Assembly: GCF_947623445.1 (NCBI RefSeq)
Contig: NC_135240.1
Coordinates: 10,292,001 to 10,356,000 of the forward strand
From: Clavelina lepadiformis
Lineage: Eukaryota > Chordata > Ascidiacea > Aplousobranchia > Clavelinidae
Length of the DNA: 64,000 nt
Direction: 5' to 3'
The translations under genes were made by a program, and so were the position numbers. The notes below the pieces were generated by a model, which worked only from the letters and a program-made list of their open reading frames with translations, had not been told where the DNA came from and ran no database searches. Below, one piece after another: positions 1 through 12,923 of this stretch (its first letter is position 1; the number at the start of each line of letters is the position of its first letter).

Positions 1-41
1 TTCTATTCTTGCACCTTGGAATATATCTAATTTTATTCAAG

Positions 42-2749
42 GTTTCGGATGGAGTGATTGCTCCTGGATATGAACCCGAAGCTCTAGCAGTACTAAAGAA
101 GAAAAAATCAGGAAGATATTGCATTTTACAGGTGTTTTGCTGTTAGCTTTCTTTAATATTTTCCATTAAAATAAGTCATTGCAAAGACTTTTTGAATCAC
201 TGCAGTTTATCTGTGCCCTACTTAAACGTAGTTATTAATCTGCTCAAGTATTGTACCATGCTCAGTGGCACATTAAGCGTTGTGCCCAGGGAAGCAAAGT
301 AGGGGAGAAAACTCATTTATCTTTCCCAGACCATTTTGAGAATATACATTGAGGCAACTCTCAACCCCCCAATGTATTTGTTGTAAAGGGTGATTTTGGG
401 CTAGACCCAAGGCTGTCCGAATACCATCCAGCATAGCCTATCTTTAAACCATAAGTGTTGCTTGTGACTGCATAAATTTGCAGTTCATGCCTAAAAGTAC
501 CTTGTGTGACGTAAAAACCTTTTTTGAATGGACAGGGAATGAAAAATTACAGTTTCGATATTCTTCACCGTCAAATGCATGAGTTTTCTTGTTAAACATG
601 CTTAGAGTGGATACTACATCTAACTTTGCTTACATAACAAAGCAAAACCATCACAAGCGTTTCACACAAAGCTAAGGAAACATATTTCTGTAACAAGAAG
701 GATAACAAAACATCAACCAACTGGGATGCTATTCTAATATTTTATACTGGGTCATACGAAATTTTCTTAGTTTAGTGGCTTCTCACATTTTAAAATAAGA
801 TTTCAGTTAAAAATCGATGTTGAGGGCTAGTACACATTTCAAATTTTGAGAACTTGGTAGTGTTATCAGCTACTGTAATATTTGCCATTGAAGCTGGCTT
901 ACCAGAGGTTTTACTCCATTATAGTTATAGTAAAATTAACTTAACAGGGACCCAGACAATCATCATCTGTAGTACCTGACCATGAAGAGATTGATTGCCC
1001 AAATTTGATGTTTGTCACTTTTACAAATAAGGTGTGGGTATCCTTTTCAGACAACATGACTGACACACAATTGTTGCTGAGCTTTGAACTTACTTTAGCG
1101 CCATTTACTTTCAGCTGATTGATTGCTGTTGAGCACAAGCTACTAATCTAATTCAAGGAAGCGAATGTGTTGTACTTTTACATACGTACAATTTACAATA
1201 TAAAAATCCTGATTGCTTTTAGTACTTTAATTTGTGAATCACAGAATATGTGTGTAATTTGTGCAGATGGACTCGGCATACATACCTGATAATATTGAAG
1301 AAAGAACCATATTTGGAATCCATCTTCGGCAAAAACGAAACAATGCCATCATTGATGCGTTACATCTGAGAAATATTGTCTCGATTCAGACACATGTGAG
1401 AGCATATTGGATTTATTACCCGCTTATCATTTATACTGGATAAATCACCACTATACCTAAAAAATTTTGGGATTGATGACTTTACTCATGCGTCATGTAT
1501 CAAGTTTTCATTTTAATTGCAGTTGCCGGACTCTGCCAAGCAAGATTTACTCGTTGCCGCAATTGCGTTGAAATACACCCAATCAAACTCAGTCTGCTAT
1601 GCGAAAGATGGACAAGTCAGAGTTATTATGACTGTATACAGTTATGTATGCTGGAGCTAAAGTTACCAGTAGTTTTTTTGCCGTAGGTTATTGGAATTGG
1701 TGCGGGACAACAATCTAGAATACATTGTACCAGGCTGGCTGGTGACAAAGCTGACAACTGGTAAAAAGCCACTTTAACTATGATAGGTTTTATCATCCAC
1801 ATCTAAATGGTTAGCTGTTACTATTTGATGCGAATGACTGCAAACTTGTTTTATTATTGCCACACCATCAAAATGCTAGCTAAAACTTGTGAAACTGCAT
1901 AAAAGGTGGCTACGTCACCATCCTAGTGTGCTGGGGATGAAATTCAAGAAGGGCATAAAAAGAGCCGAAATGTCAAACTTAATTGACGTCTTTGTCAATG
2001 GAATGATAGGCCAGGTAACATTGGAATGTTTATTGTTGCCAGGTTTTTTATTATTTTTTCAAAATGTGAATTCAAAATATCTTTCAGGATATGGACCTGG
2101 ACACCTGGAAAAGCTCATTTGAAAACCCTCCAGATTTGCTTACAAAGGTAAAGGGATAGGATAGCACGAAGTTGAGCTCTAATGACGGAATATAGCTCAA
2201 TGTCAACATGAGATTCTATCTGTGAATCCATGTCACCGAATTGCTGAGTCGCCATTCCACTTCTGCGATGTGTAAACCATTTAACTAATAAATTGTTTTC
2301 AGGAAGAAAGAGTTAAATGGATTGAGCAGTTGAAAGGCGTGAGTCTCAGCTCCGACGCGTTTTTCCCATTCCGTGATAACATAGATAGAGCGCACCAGGT
2401 ACTGTACTTTATTCTCACATGGATTAGATACCAGCATTAACTGGCTGCCGCCGCTGTTTGCATTGCTTAATTTGTTTTTTGTGTCAAGTGCATTAAACGA
2501 AATTAACTCGAAGATTAGTGAAACAATTATTTTATCAGATTAATCATAGTTATGCCGCCGTTTGTTACTTTTGATTAACTGTTGCAGCACATCTCACTTA
2601 AACGATAACAGCAGAAATTGGTTTTACAGAGTGGAGTGCAGTACATCGCAAGTCCAAATGGATCTGCACAAGACGAAGTTGTCAAAGATGCTTGCAACGA
2701 GCACAACATCACCCTTATTCATACTGATCTTAGGCTCTTTCATCACTAA
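42..2749 (+). CDS. ATIC: ATIC, C-terminal part (5' end outside window)
   Basis: Bifunctional AICAR formyltransferase / IMP cyclohydrolase, which makes the last two steps of purine synthesis in the cytosol. Eight exons read in one frame: 42-131, 1267-1395, 1523-1615, 1687-1760, 1906-2014, 2088-2147, 2303-2398 and 2630-2749, all with GT-AG introns. They encode about 226 residues of the AICAR transformylase half. Family landmarks visible are [62 protein letters not shown] and the C-terminal DLRLFHH before the TAA. The IMP cyclohydrolase half and the Lys-His catalytic pair of the transformylase would lie upstream of base 1. Intron 1 is the longest, at about 1.1 kb. Identity is certain from recall of vertebrate ATIC; exon edges are inferred from phase. 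A possible distant poly(A) signal lies at 3822-3827. Confidence 0.95.
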
Positions 2750-3841
2750 CCTTAAACTCACCTTAGTCACTTGCTCACAATGCATATAATAGTGTTAGCC
2801 ACAATCACTGGCGCCTTTTACTTTTCACTAGACCTAGTCTTTCGTGGTTTTCTAGCCATCCAGTTGATTGATCAGTATCATTAGAACTCAATCCCCTCAG
2901 GCTTTTTCGTAACTTTGATCGTGTATGTTTTCGGTTTTGGCATATTGCAAATACACTGCCAGTTTTCTTCTATTGCAAACAAATGAATTATGTGAAGAAC
3001 TGAAGACAAACAGATATTTGGTTATCGTACTTCTATGTTTGTTTGGTATAGTACTTCTAGGCTTCCATTTAACTTAAAACTCAATAGCGCTAAAACTATG
3101 GAAGACAATAAACTAACATGATTTCCTCCATATATATTACCAGCAATACAAATGTTCCTCTGTAGCGCTACAGAAAAACTTTTTTTGTCAATATTTGGTC
3201 CCACGTTATACACGCAGGACCGGCCCAATGCCACAACTGATGCGCTGGTAGGGCCCCTTACTAATTGTAAATAACGTAATGTAATAATCATAACCAAATG
3301 TCAGCTCCCATCAAAGCTTCGCTTCATGAGATATTTTCACCAAAACGTTGTCTTTCGAGAACAAATTGAGAAATAACATTGTAATTTTTCGCAAAATAGA
3401 AACTAAGTTGTTGGTTTTGCTTCGGTGCTAAAGTAGCGGGGGCCCAACGCAGTCGCATTGGCGTAAGGCTGTAATGCCCTGCACAACTACACGTCACAAA
3501 CTAATAAGACGTGAGGGTGATAAAACGTGTAAAATATATTTTTGTTTCTACTTTCGGGATGTCGAAAAATTACAGTTACTTTATGACGTAATTCTTGCAT
3601 AAATTATGGTAGTTTTGATAAGGGTTAAACATAACATAAATTAACATTGTCCACTGTGTGGACTAGCTATGTTGTAACTTGTAATACTCTTTTACTGTAT
3701 TGATATCAGTTGTGATCTTATCTTATTGGCTTTCATCATGTCATTTTACATTTTTTCGATTGTACAGTACAATAGTGTCTTGTGATTTGTGCATTCATGT
3801 TGCGTGACAGTTTCTTTAGTAAATAAAAAACAGCTTTAACA
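2750..3841. other. ATIC downstream region with a degenerate inverted repeat
   Basis: No coding signal is seen. AATAAA at 3822-3827 is the first clear plus-strand poly(A) hexamer after ATIC, about 1.07 kb past its stop. Bases 3215-3481 have hAT-like ends (CAGGACCGGCCC at the left, GCCCTG at the right). GC-rich internal arms around 3222-3256 and 3436-3464 pair imperfectly. No convincing 8-bp target duplication was found, so this is at best an old element. Confidence 0.35.
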
Positions 3842-4597
3842 TTAAAAAATGTAGTAACGTTCTGTTCGTTTGATGGGCTCCCGAATTGATTTCATCACAG
3901 GAATAAGATTAACATTGGAGCCAAATCGAGAATATTTAAACGTTACCGGATGAATTAAAACCAACAGCGTATTTCGTCCAATGTGAACAAAATTTACAGT
4001 TTTGATGGAAAGATCCAGGCCATTTTGAACTTATTTCAGTAATGAAATTATTCTGTCCTTGACATTAAAATGCGTCACTGAGTACAGTACGAATACCTTA
4101 GTATGACATTGAGATATTTATTAATAGCACAGTAACCGCCGCAAATAGCATTTATTAATGCCGTTGTGCTTGTCGTTGCTTTTGTAATTTTTATACGGTA
4201 CATACATTTTTTAACACTTAAGAATCATGATATTCTTCAACTTAAAAATATCTAGTTTATTCGCGGTTTGTTACATAACAACAAAGCAAATAACATCCCG
4301 CAAGATAAGTATTCGGCATGATTGTAGAAACGCATACTGTTGTACTGTACTAACTAGCGCCTGAATTGAAGTATAAAAGTTCATGGCTTTTGAACAAGTA
4401 CTTAGAAGCGTAACGGTCAAGTTAAAGCTCTTTGTCTTGGCCCGGTTTCTATCGCAGCAATGCAGCACCTTTACAAAGGCCAGGGATTTAGGTGATGGTT
4501 TAGTTTGAATGCTTCCCGCTGTTAAAACACGTGCGTCGGTCGACGAATCAGAAGCCATAGAGTGCAGGCAACGACTCAGACTTAACGCGCCTATCAT
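3842..4597 (-). CDS. Unrecognised two-exon (or more) gene
   Basis: Not recognised. A minus-strand segment 4029-3842 reads 61 residues to a TAA and looks like real protein (HIGRNTLLVLIHPVTF, KYSRFGSNVNLIPVMKSI), with no low complexity. It follows a possible acceptor (AAG) and is preceded by an in-frame stop, so it is best read as a last exon. Upstream on the same strand, an ATG at 4597 opens a Ser/Thr-rich, basic N-terminus (MIGALSLSRCLHSMASDSST) that could be a mitochondrial targeting peptide; its frame stays open for 108 residues. The last exon needs a phase-1 donor. Weak candidates exist near 4352 and 4406, and a middle exon may be missing. The pair faces away from HMGB. The link between the two segments is inference. 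Confidence 0.35.
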
Positions 4598-5533
4598 AGC
4601 TCCTTTGTTACGTCTCTTTCACTAGACAAACGCGGCGGAGAAGACGAAATTTACACGTTTTGTGCCAGTCATTTGAACAGTTTGCAATAATTTTGAATAG
4701 TTAAAGGCTTCTACCTTTGAATGACAATGTGATTATTTTAAGTCGTTGTGTCAAGTTCTTTAATTTGGTGATAGTTTTGTAGCATGTAAAGACAGCTTTC
4801 GTAGGGTGTTGGATAGGTTAATGCTTTAGTATAGGCGCTATTTACAGTGCATTGCTAGACTAGACGACCACTTCCCTGTCTTCGCCATTGTAAATGAATG
4901 GGCGCTGACGGGCATTCGGCACTCAAAGCGGTGTTGGTAAATTGTTAATTTAGAAAAGGTGGTAAGGTTTTTTGTTAATGTTAAGGGTTAGTTACCCTGT
5001 AAAAGGTTTGCTTAACATCATGAAAAAGAAATAAACGCAAAAACTGCAGAAATTCATCTCTTTTTACGGGGTTGAACTAGACGTTAATTTGCGTACATTT
5101 TAAATGGGAAATGTGTAGAGAAGCCTTGTAGTCATCAGTGGCCTATAGCTAGATGGCAAACAGACTATTCTCTGTATTGCTACGCTGTTCAGGCCAATAG
5201 CACAGCCTTTGGCAGCATAACTAACAAGTTGGCTGGTTCGCTTTGGCTTGTTTAGTGTCTGGTGTTGTTAAAACTGTTTATCAGGTTAACTTTTGGTTGC
5301 AGTGTAGGTGTAGTTAATCGCATTAACAGCTGCGACCTTTTAAAAAAAGGCTGATCGTCGCGTTAGCCACATGTTAATTTTTTTCAGTATATGGCTTACT
5401 TGTATCGCATGGACAGATGCTGTGTTTATTTCCAGTTATAAGTTTTTAGTAATCAGCTTGCTGTTTTCTTTTCTTGTTTTTTTTCTAGATATCAGTAAAA
5501 CAAACTTAGTTTTGTGGTGTAAACAAATAAAAC
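4598..5533. promoter_or_regulatory. Region upstream of HMGB (probable promoter and 5' UTR)
   Basis: This stretch separates the minus-strand candidate ending at 4597 from HMGB. There is no coding signal. A pyrimidine-rich tract ending in TAG at 5488 looks like a splice acceptor, so HMGB probably has a 5' UTR exon from 5489 and a noncoding first exon further upstream. No TATA box was identified with confidence. Confidence 0.4.
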
Positions 5534-6641
5534 ATGCCAGGCAAGAAAGATCCCAATAAGCCAAGAGGAAGGATGACAGGTTATGCCTACTTTGTGCAAA
5601 CCTGTAGAGAAGAGCACAAGAGAAAACACCCTACTGACCAAGTGGTATTTGCCGAATTTTCGAGGAAATGTGCCAAAAGATGGAAGGTATAATATACTTA
5701 TATCAGTATAAATTTATAGACAAACATCGATTATGTTTTTTAGATTTAAATGAAACGCTCACTAAATGTGTTCAAAAATGTTTTAGCTATTGTATTCATC
5801 CTTCATATAACCTATATCTAAAACTACCGCAATTTATTTTTTTTGGTTACCATTTCATGATACTATATTAACATTGACTTTGTTTTATATGAGATATTAA
5901 TGCCAGTTGTTTTTGCGCAGTCAATGATTGACAAGGAAAAGAACACATTCACTGATATGGCTGAAAAAGATAGAATCCGATATGAACGGGAAATGAAGGA
6001 CTATGTCCCGATGGCTGGTGAAGGAAAAAAGAAGAAGAAAAAGAAGAAGGACCCCAATGCCCCAAAAAGACCACAGTATGCAGCAGCAATTTCTAACATA
6101 GTATTTGTTTCGCTACTTTCCACCTGTAGTTTGTTGTTATTAAAAACGTTTATGTTTAGGTCAGCATTTTTTCTGTTTTGTGCTGATCGCCGAAGTGCTT
6201 TGAAGGCTGAAAACCCATCCTTTACTGTTGGTGACATTGCCAGGGAGCTTGGGAAAAAATGGGCAGTTGCTACTGCTGAAACCAAGACCAAATACACACT
6301 TCTGGGGGAAAAAGAAAAGGAAAAGTACAACAAGGTTTGGGTTATATTATCTCATTTTGTTTTTTTTTACATTTTTTTGCCATTAACTATGTTGAGCGAA
6401 AGCTCATGATGCTAACCCTTATAGATATAGCACAATAAAGAACATGCTCGTGAACAACTAATCTCCATTTTAATCACTTGATAATGAATTAAACTTCCTC
6501 TCATATTGTGTGTCATAGAATATGGAAAAATATCGCGCTCAGCAACAGTCAGCAAAGAGCTCCAACAGTAAGAAGAAAGAGAAGAAGGCACCTGAATCTT
6601 CAGAATCTAGTGAAAGTGACAGCGAGAGTGATAGTGATTAA
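5534..6641 (+). CDS. HMGB: HMGB-type high mobility group protein, two HMG boxes
   Basis: Abundant nuclear protein that binds and bends DNA without sequence specificity. Four exons (5534-5686, 5921-6075, 6160-6334, 6519-6641) give 201 residues. HMG box A (about 6-79) contains [19 protein letters not shown] and ends in MKDYVP. A run of eight lysines (87-94) follows, then box B (about 95-165) opening [20 protein letters not shown]. The tail (about 183-201) alternates Ser with Glu/Asp and ends ESDSESDSD, shorter and more serine-rich than the nearly pure Glu/Asp tail of vertebrate HMGB1 (protein about 215 residues). The intron between exons 2 and 3 is only 84 bases and its frame stays open, so retention would add residues rather than truncate. 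Start: first ATG after the UTR acceptor, with the expected [14 protein letters not shown] beginning. Confidence 0.95.
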
Positions 6642-7193
6642 GTTATTGGACCATGATCTGTGATAGCTGGCTTTTGAAATGCACATCCTTGATTTTGATT
6701 GACTATCTGCTTGTGAAAAAAGTCCAGCTGATATGTTTCCGCTGCCATATGTTTAATGTTGCAGGCCCCTTCATACCATTAATGAAATTTGGCCAATGAT
6801 CTCCGTTGGTTGCCAAAAGTTTTACTGCGCTGTGAATAATATTTTGAGACATTCGTGTGCAGAACAATCTTTTAATAAAACTCACAGTATATGACATAGC
6901 ATCCCTATCCATCACACCCGTTTTGTATTTGAGGATTCTTGTTTTTTTGTTGCGTTTCTGTTGTTTTCATTGCTTTGTTTTATCGATATCGTTGCACACT
7001 ACCAAAACTACTACTAGTGCGCAATTTGCGACCGACAGTTGTGTCTCAGCATTATATTGCTTCCATGAAAAGTGTGCTCATCGCAGCAGTGGCAATTGTT
7101 GTATTGTGTAACTTCAACGAAACGAACGTTGTGCCGCTGATTAAACATGGTGTCAATTTTGTGTTTTGTTGCGCTTCGATGTAATTATCTAAT

Positions 7194-7199
7194 AATAAA
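7194..7199 (+). other. Poly(A) signal of HMGB
   Basis: AATAAA about 550 bases after the HMGB stop, followed by a T-rich stretch. An earlier AATAAA near 6875 could serve as an alternative site. Confidence 0.5.
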
Positions 7200-9966
7200 C
7201 CTTTTTTACATACATTAGTTCTTATCTTGTGTCACTGCCCCGTTTAGTTAAAATATTCAGTTTACTTTTTCCAAGCGGAGTGAGATCATTCCGTGACATT
7301 GGTGCTATATCTGAAGCATAAGACCTTAGGCTTGAGTCTTTTATCAATGTACAATTATATGACGCATGTGATTTGAGAATGACTTTATATTAATAAAAAA
7401 TGGTCGCGCATTATTGCCATTGCTGGCTGAAAGTTGTAAGTCTTTTGAACTAAAACATCGGTACTGCCAAACAACCAATAGACGAAGTTATAGTTTGCTG
7501 GCTGTTCCTTTCTGTGTTCATTTTAAGTGAGAGTATAAAACCAGGTGTCTGCAAGACATTTTCACAGAGGTCCTCTTAATCACGACCAATGAGAAGCGCG
7601 GTCCTCTCACAACCATTCCGTTGCCTGCTTGCCAATATTTTAAGATTGCAAACCAACAAATACTTCTTAGTTTATTTTAAAACTTCACGTTATAGCCGCG
7701 TAGCAAAAAGATGATCAGACTATTTACGAGTATTTATATCGATAACGCCTCATTATAAAAACAATTGTCTTAAAATTCAAGTATGGTATGCCTATAAGTA
7801 GGCTACCATTTTTTAATAAAATTGTCAGAGAAAAACTTGTGCAACTTTTGCACGTTTCATAGTCAAAATCAAGTAAGGTACCCGCAGCAAATAAGGCCAG
7901 CTAATTTTTAAACGCTCTTAACTCTAAATTCGCAGTGTGTTAGGCCCAAATTTGGCCGTTTGATAGGATGGGTTCATGAGTAGGCTACAAGTTGTCATGT
8001 TTTCAGGTGTATCATTAAAGTAATTTTTAAATAGTCTAAAAAATAGTGTACCTTGTAAAAAAATACGAGGGCCGAGCTTTATTTGCTGCAGTTAGCCTAC
8101 CTTACAAAATTTGTCAAACACACGTTAACTTTCCCTACTTACGACGCTTGCCTCTCGACCCATCTAATGCATCACTTAACACATATAATTTGCATATGGA
8201 ACCAATACTTCAATTCTAAATAAGTTATAATAATGCAAAAAACAATGGAATGAACTGATTAAAGCAAGAACAGTCAATTTTTTTGGACTATTTAGCCTAC
8301 ATACTTTTTTATCCATAGTATGTTGGAAGCGTCTGTATTAGGGATGTGCCGCGAGAAAGATTATTCGGGTTCGTGCGAACCCGAATAACATGAAGGTCGA
8401 CACGAACGAATCCCGAATCTATTCGTTTTAAAACCAAACAATAATATTTCATCCAAAAGCTGTCAAGTCTTGCTTGTAAAATGATGTAATCGTTAAACAA
8501 ATCGCTTTGTTTCAAAAAATAGTGTTTAAAAACGATTGAAAAAGCAAAATCGTTAGCAAAACGACCTTCATTGTAAGTACTATTAACTCTATAGTTTAGC
8601 TTTGTCGGTAAACTAGATCATCATTTTTAACAAAAGTCAGTAAATTTATAAGTAATATTTTATTCGGATTCGCCATTGTTGGTATTCGTGTTCGCCCGAA
8701 TCTTCCATAAAGGCGATATTCGGAGAATCTATTCGGGTTCGGGTTCGTATCGGCCCATCCCTAGTCTGTATATTGCCTCTACTATATGAACAACATCATT
8801 TCAACCTTTATCGCATTATTTCCTTATGTGTAGCGCAGTACATGGTGTAATATAAAAGTCTGGATTCATGTGAACTTTTGATGTTCTTCCCAGAGAGTAT
8901 AAAAAAATGAAAAAAACAAAAGAGCTATAATCTTTAACGTTCAGAGAAAATGTGCAGAAGCAAAACGTACAACCATATTATGCAAATGGTCCCTACTATT
9001 AACCTCAAAAGCGCAATCATGGAAAACCCACGTAATACACAGTACAGCATGTCATATTGACAAACAAAAACGATAAAACAATATGTAAGTCCTGTATCTA
9101 AAAACGAGGATTAAGCGTCAGCATAGACGTGTACATAGTCATCAAAAGTGCACTACGCGGGCGGCGGGTACCCGCTTCACTTCTACAGTGGTTGCGGGAC
9201 CGGTGGAGTTGCTCGCTTTAATTGATTTCTACTGTTGTTGCAGAGCGAATTTGGATGAATATTTTATAGCGATACTGGGCGAGCACGAGTGTCCGCAAGG
9301 TGCTGATTTAATCCATTTATAGTAACACTAATTTCTTTCAAACTCCATGACCTTGGGCACTCCACAGTAACAAAACCATGTAATTAAAAAAAGTTGAGCG
9401 TTTTATCACTTTTTTGTTTTTGTTTTACAGTTTCCTGGAAACAGTAGGAAGTACGTCCTTTGCACTGCTTGCTGTTGTCAAATTATCAACCCGTAAATAT
9501 CCCCGGCAAACTGAGTAATGGACTTGCAACAGCTTGATAAAAGCTGAATAACGGTAAGCGTTCAGAAAGGAAATTAGACAAAGGTAATTACCCTTGTTTA
9601 TGATCGTTTTGTTTCAACAAAACAACATTCTTGGATAAATATCGAAACTAATTTAGCAAACCAAGCTGTTGTCATCAGTACAACGACGAATGGTAATATT
9701 GGAGTTGGTGACATAGTTGCGAAACATTGAGCTTTGCTAACGCGCTTGTGTCCATCAGATGTGTTTTTCAAAACGTGACTATCACGAACCGCAAGATGGC
9801 GGGAGAACACGCGTAGCACCTGGAGATTTTCCTTGTCTATTAAAAGTAATCTGTTGTACGTGGAAGCTCGTTAACTCGATTTTGCTTAATACAAAACTTC
9901 GGATAACACGAAGTAGCCTAACTTTACAACGATCCCGGTAACTGTCTAACCTGTGTGTGTGACTGA
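7200..9966. other. Intergenic stretch
   Basis: Contains the hAT MITE at 8339-8763 and nothing else I can name. The open frames here are short and show no family resemblance. Confidence 0.5.
8339..8763. mobile_element. hAT-type MITE, 425 bp, with 8-bp target duplication
   Basis: Ends are TAGGGATGTGCCG and, inverted, TAGGGATGGGCCG (12 of 13 match). Perfect 8-bp duplications GTCTGTAT lie at 8331-8338 and 8764-8771. The 8-bp duplication is diagnostic of hAT transposition. TTCGGGTTCG-like motifs recur inside both arms, so the element can fold back. There is no transposase frame, so it is non-autonomous. Confidence 0.85.
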
Positions 9967-9975
9967 AATAAAATT

Positions 9976-10217
9976 GCTTGCCACTATTTCACCAGAAAAA
10001 ATCGTGCGTTCGAAGCTAATTTTCACGATTTCTTGTTAACCTTAGAACTTAAATGTTATAAAATAGTAACCTAAACCTAGCCTAAATCTACCTTTTAACC
10101 TAAATCTAACTTAAATAAAACCTTAAATCAACTTTTTGCACACCCATTCTTCTAACCTAACCTTCTTTAACAACAGGCTGCCTGACCTATATAGGCTACT
10201 GTGAAATAGTCGCTTCG
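9976..10217. mobile_element. MULE-like MITE, copy 1
   Basis: Flanked by 9-bp near-identical A/T-rich repeats, AATAAAATT (9967-9975) and AAGAAAATT (10218-10226). The inverted ends share ACTATTTCAC seven bases from each tip. The interior carries a CTAACCTAAATC-rich tract also present in the copies at 33786 and 46598. A 9-bp duplication points to the Mutator superfamily; no coding capacity. Confidence 0.75.
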
Positions 10218-10226
10218 AAGAAAATT

Positions 10227-12923
10227 ACTGTTACTTATACATGTAGCCTACTATATAATTGCAACAAATGCATATATTGCATTGCCTGTAGATCTACTTT
10301 TCACAGCTGGGCGCATTTTTTTGAAAGGTCACTGTTTTTGGGATACTTATGGAAAGCTCCGCAAGACCTCTTATAATTCATGATGATCTGAAGTTTAGAT
10401 TTGATCAGATCCAAAAACTTCGTTTACCGAATACACGATCGTTACACTTCGTTTAGCGAAAGCTAAAACCTGGACCTGTAACACAGTGCTGCTGTTACAA
10501 AATAGGCTATATATAAACTTCGAATGATACCAGGATATAGTGACATGTTTTTCAAGGGTCAAGGATAAGGTCAGTTTTGATAGCAAATTCAAGGATAGTC
10601 CTTTTCGCCTGGCAATCGTCCCTACACGTAGCCGTAAGTTAAACAACCTTCTTATCGAGGGTATTCGCCGGATTTGATATGGTATGGTATCACTATCCTC
10701 GAAGTGAGCCCGAATTTGGAACTGCTAACCGATCACCAGAACCACTGTACAGAAGAAAGCATCGTTCGTACTTTGCTTAAGAGTATCACAACAGTAGCAC
10801 AACTTGGAATCGAAACTCGGTTCGCATACTGACGGGCCAGGCACGCTAAACACTATGCCAAAGAGGACCGTATTTTTATTAAGTGTGACGCACATACTGT
10901 TTGTGACGGTATTGGTATAACAAAACATTAGCATGTTTCGCCTTACACTCATATCTGGTCAATTTTGTTATTCCAGAAACTATATAAACAAACATTATAA
11001 CAACGCAATGTCACGTTGATAGTTTGCTCAAACCAGTCTCAGGCAAATGGAAAAAAATTGCATGTGATTCCACACTATGTTGCTACAAGTAGGCCTACCT
11101 TTGTTTCCGCTGTAATGGTATTCGTAGCTTATAATAAGATAGAAACTCTCCAAAGAAAGCAAAATGTCGAAACCTTTTATCAAAAAGGCGGGCGGCCGGG
11201 CGTGGTTTGAAGAAGTAGTTGGTTGTAACTTGTAACTGTCAGAAAGAACGTTACTCGAATCATGTGAATCAACAGTTTTGATTCTGCCTGTATTTGAGGT
11301 AAACGTCACCAATCACGAGATGCGTTGCAACAGTTCTGTAACTGAAAATCCCCCTGGCAAAGATTTCAGTACTTCTGCTTTGCGTGAGCTAATGGTATGT
11401 TGTTCGTCTGTTTGTATGAGTAAACTTTGTTCAGTATTTGACAGTTCTGCTAGCAGGCACTTTAAAAGAAACTTCGTAAATAGGAAGCAAACACGATCTC
11501 TCCCATTCCGGTTCATTTTCACTGCTGACGGGCCTGAAACATGCATTGATGAATTGACTGTAAAACATTTGAATTATTTTGTTCTTCCGTAGCGAGCAAA
11601 GCATTGAAATGTTGCAATATTGTATCTGCTATATAAGTTTATGCGCTTACAACAAGACATGTTTCCCAGCCCAAAAGACTAAAACACTTTGCATTTTTAA
11701 GTCCTGGTCCTCTCATTGCCATCATATATATACGGTATGTCAGCATACTTTTCCTCTTTCACCAACGAATTTTGTTATCGATAAACAACGTACTGTATGA
11801 GTTAATTGGTCAAGCTATCATGTAAGGTGAAACAGCCACTTTTTTGTTTCAGTAAACATCATACCGTTCTACACCAGCTAACACGAATCCCTCATAAAGG
11901 TGCATACAGATGGTAGTTTTATTATTGTACCCACACACGAATATAGTGTATTTTTTCATAAGAAATAATGAATTTCATTAGTAAATACGAAGAAATTGGG
12001 TTCCGAGCTGATCGTTTAATCTCACAAGAAAAACACTGAACTTTTTGGTATTTGAACTTGATAGGTTGAAGATTTAGTTTTTAACAATACAATATATATA
12101 TTACCATGCATTAAAAGTAAAACGTAGACGGCAAAATATAATTTCCAATCAATATAGTTAGTTATGCACAAACAATATATAAGGACACTAGCACTGTATT
12201 GCATCATACAGTTTCACTCAATACTGTACATACAAAAGTTTATATGAACATATTTAAGCAATGTAACTATGATATAATCTCATTCAGTAGGCGGGCATGT
12301 TACAGTTATCCAACATCAACAATATGATGATACAATTCAAACGAAGCATAGCTGAAAAATATCAGAACATGCCTTCTTATTTCTGTTTAAGCTGCTATAC
12401 AAAACATGAAAAAATGCATCAAAACAAATATAGACCAGTTACTTTCTACCAAAATAATTTCAACCAACATACTTAATTACTTATAATGTGTAGGCTATTT
12501 GGTCAATTCTCAACATCTGCTTACTATTTCTTGACGTAGCCATGACAACCAGCCTCATATAATAAGCATGATAGTACAAGTTGCTTTCATATATTTCCAA
12601 TATAAATGTTATAGATTTAAAATATAGATACGCAAAAACATGTTGTTTTAGGCCAACAGGTTTGCAGTACAAATTTTGGAAGAAAACATTTTTTGTATTT
12701 ATCCTATATAGGTGTACCATATGTTTTGACCACTAGATTTTACACAGAACATAAAAAGTTAAATCAAGTTATTTTTCATAGCGAACTTTCCAAACCCAAC
12801 AACCAATAACATGCAATGAAATAGTAAATCTACATTATTGTTAATCTACATTTTGTAATTGGCCCATACAAATTATGGGCAAATTACAAAACATTTGCCT
12901 CCTCAATATAAGAAGGCTTGGAT
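10227..12923. other. Intergenic stretch, including TMEM272-like 3' flank
   Basis: No gene supported. Overlapping open frames of 70-104 codons on both strands around 11000-11600 lack any family resemblance or splice support. Bases nearest 12923 are presumably 3' UTR of the minus-strand TMEM272-like gene. Confidence 0.4.

Noticed and set aside
3215-3481. hAT element
   Set aside because: Ends and GC-rich arms are suggestive, but no 8-bp duplication fits cleanly, so it is listed only as a degenerate repeat.
6001-6333. 110-codon frame antisense to HMGB
   Set aside because: Shadow of HMGB exons 2 and 3; its Phe run is the complement of the lysine codons.
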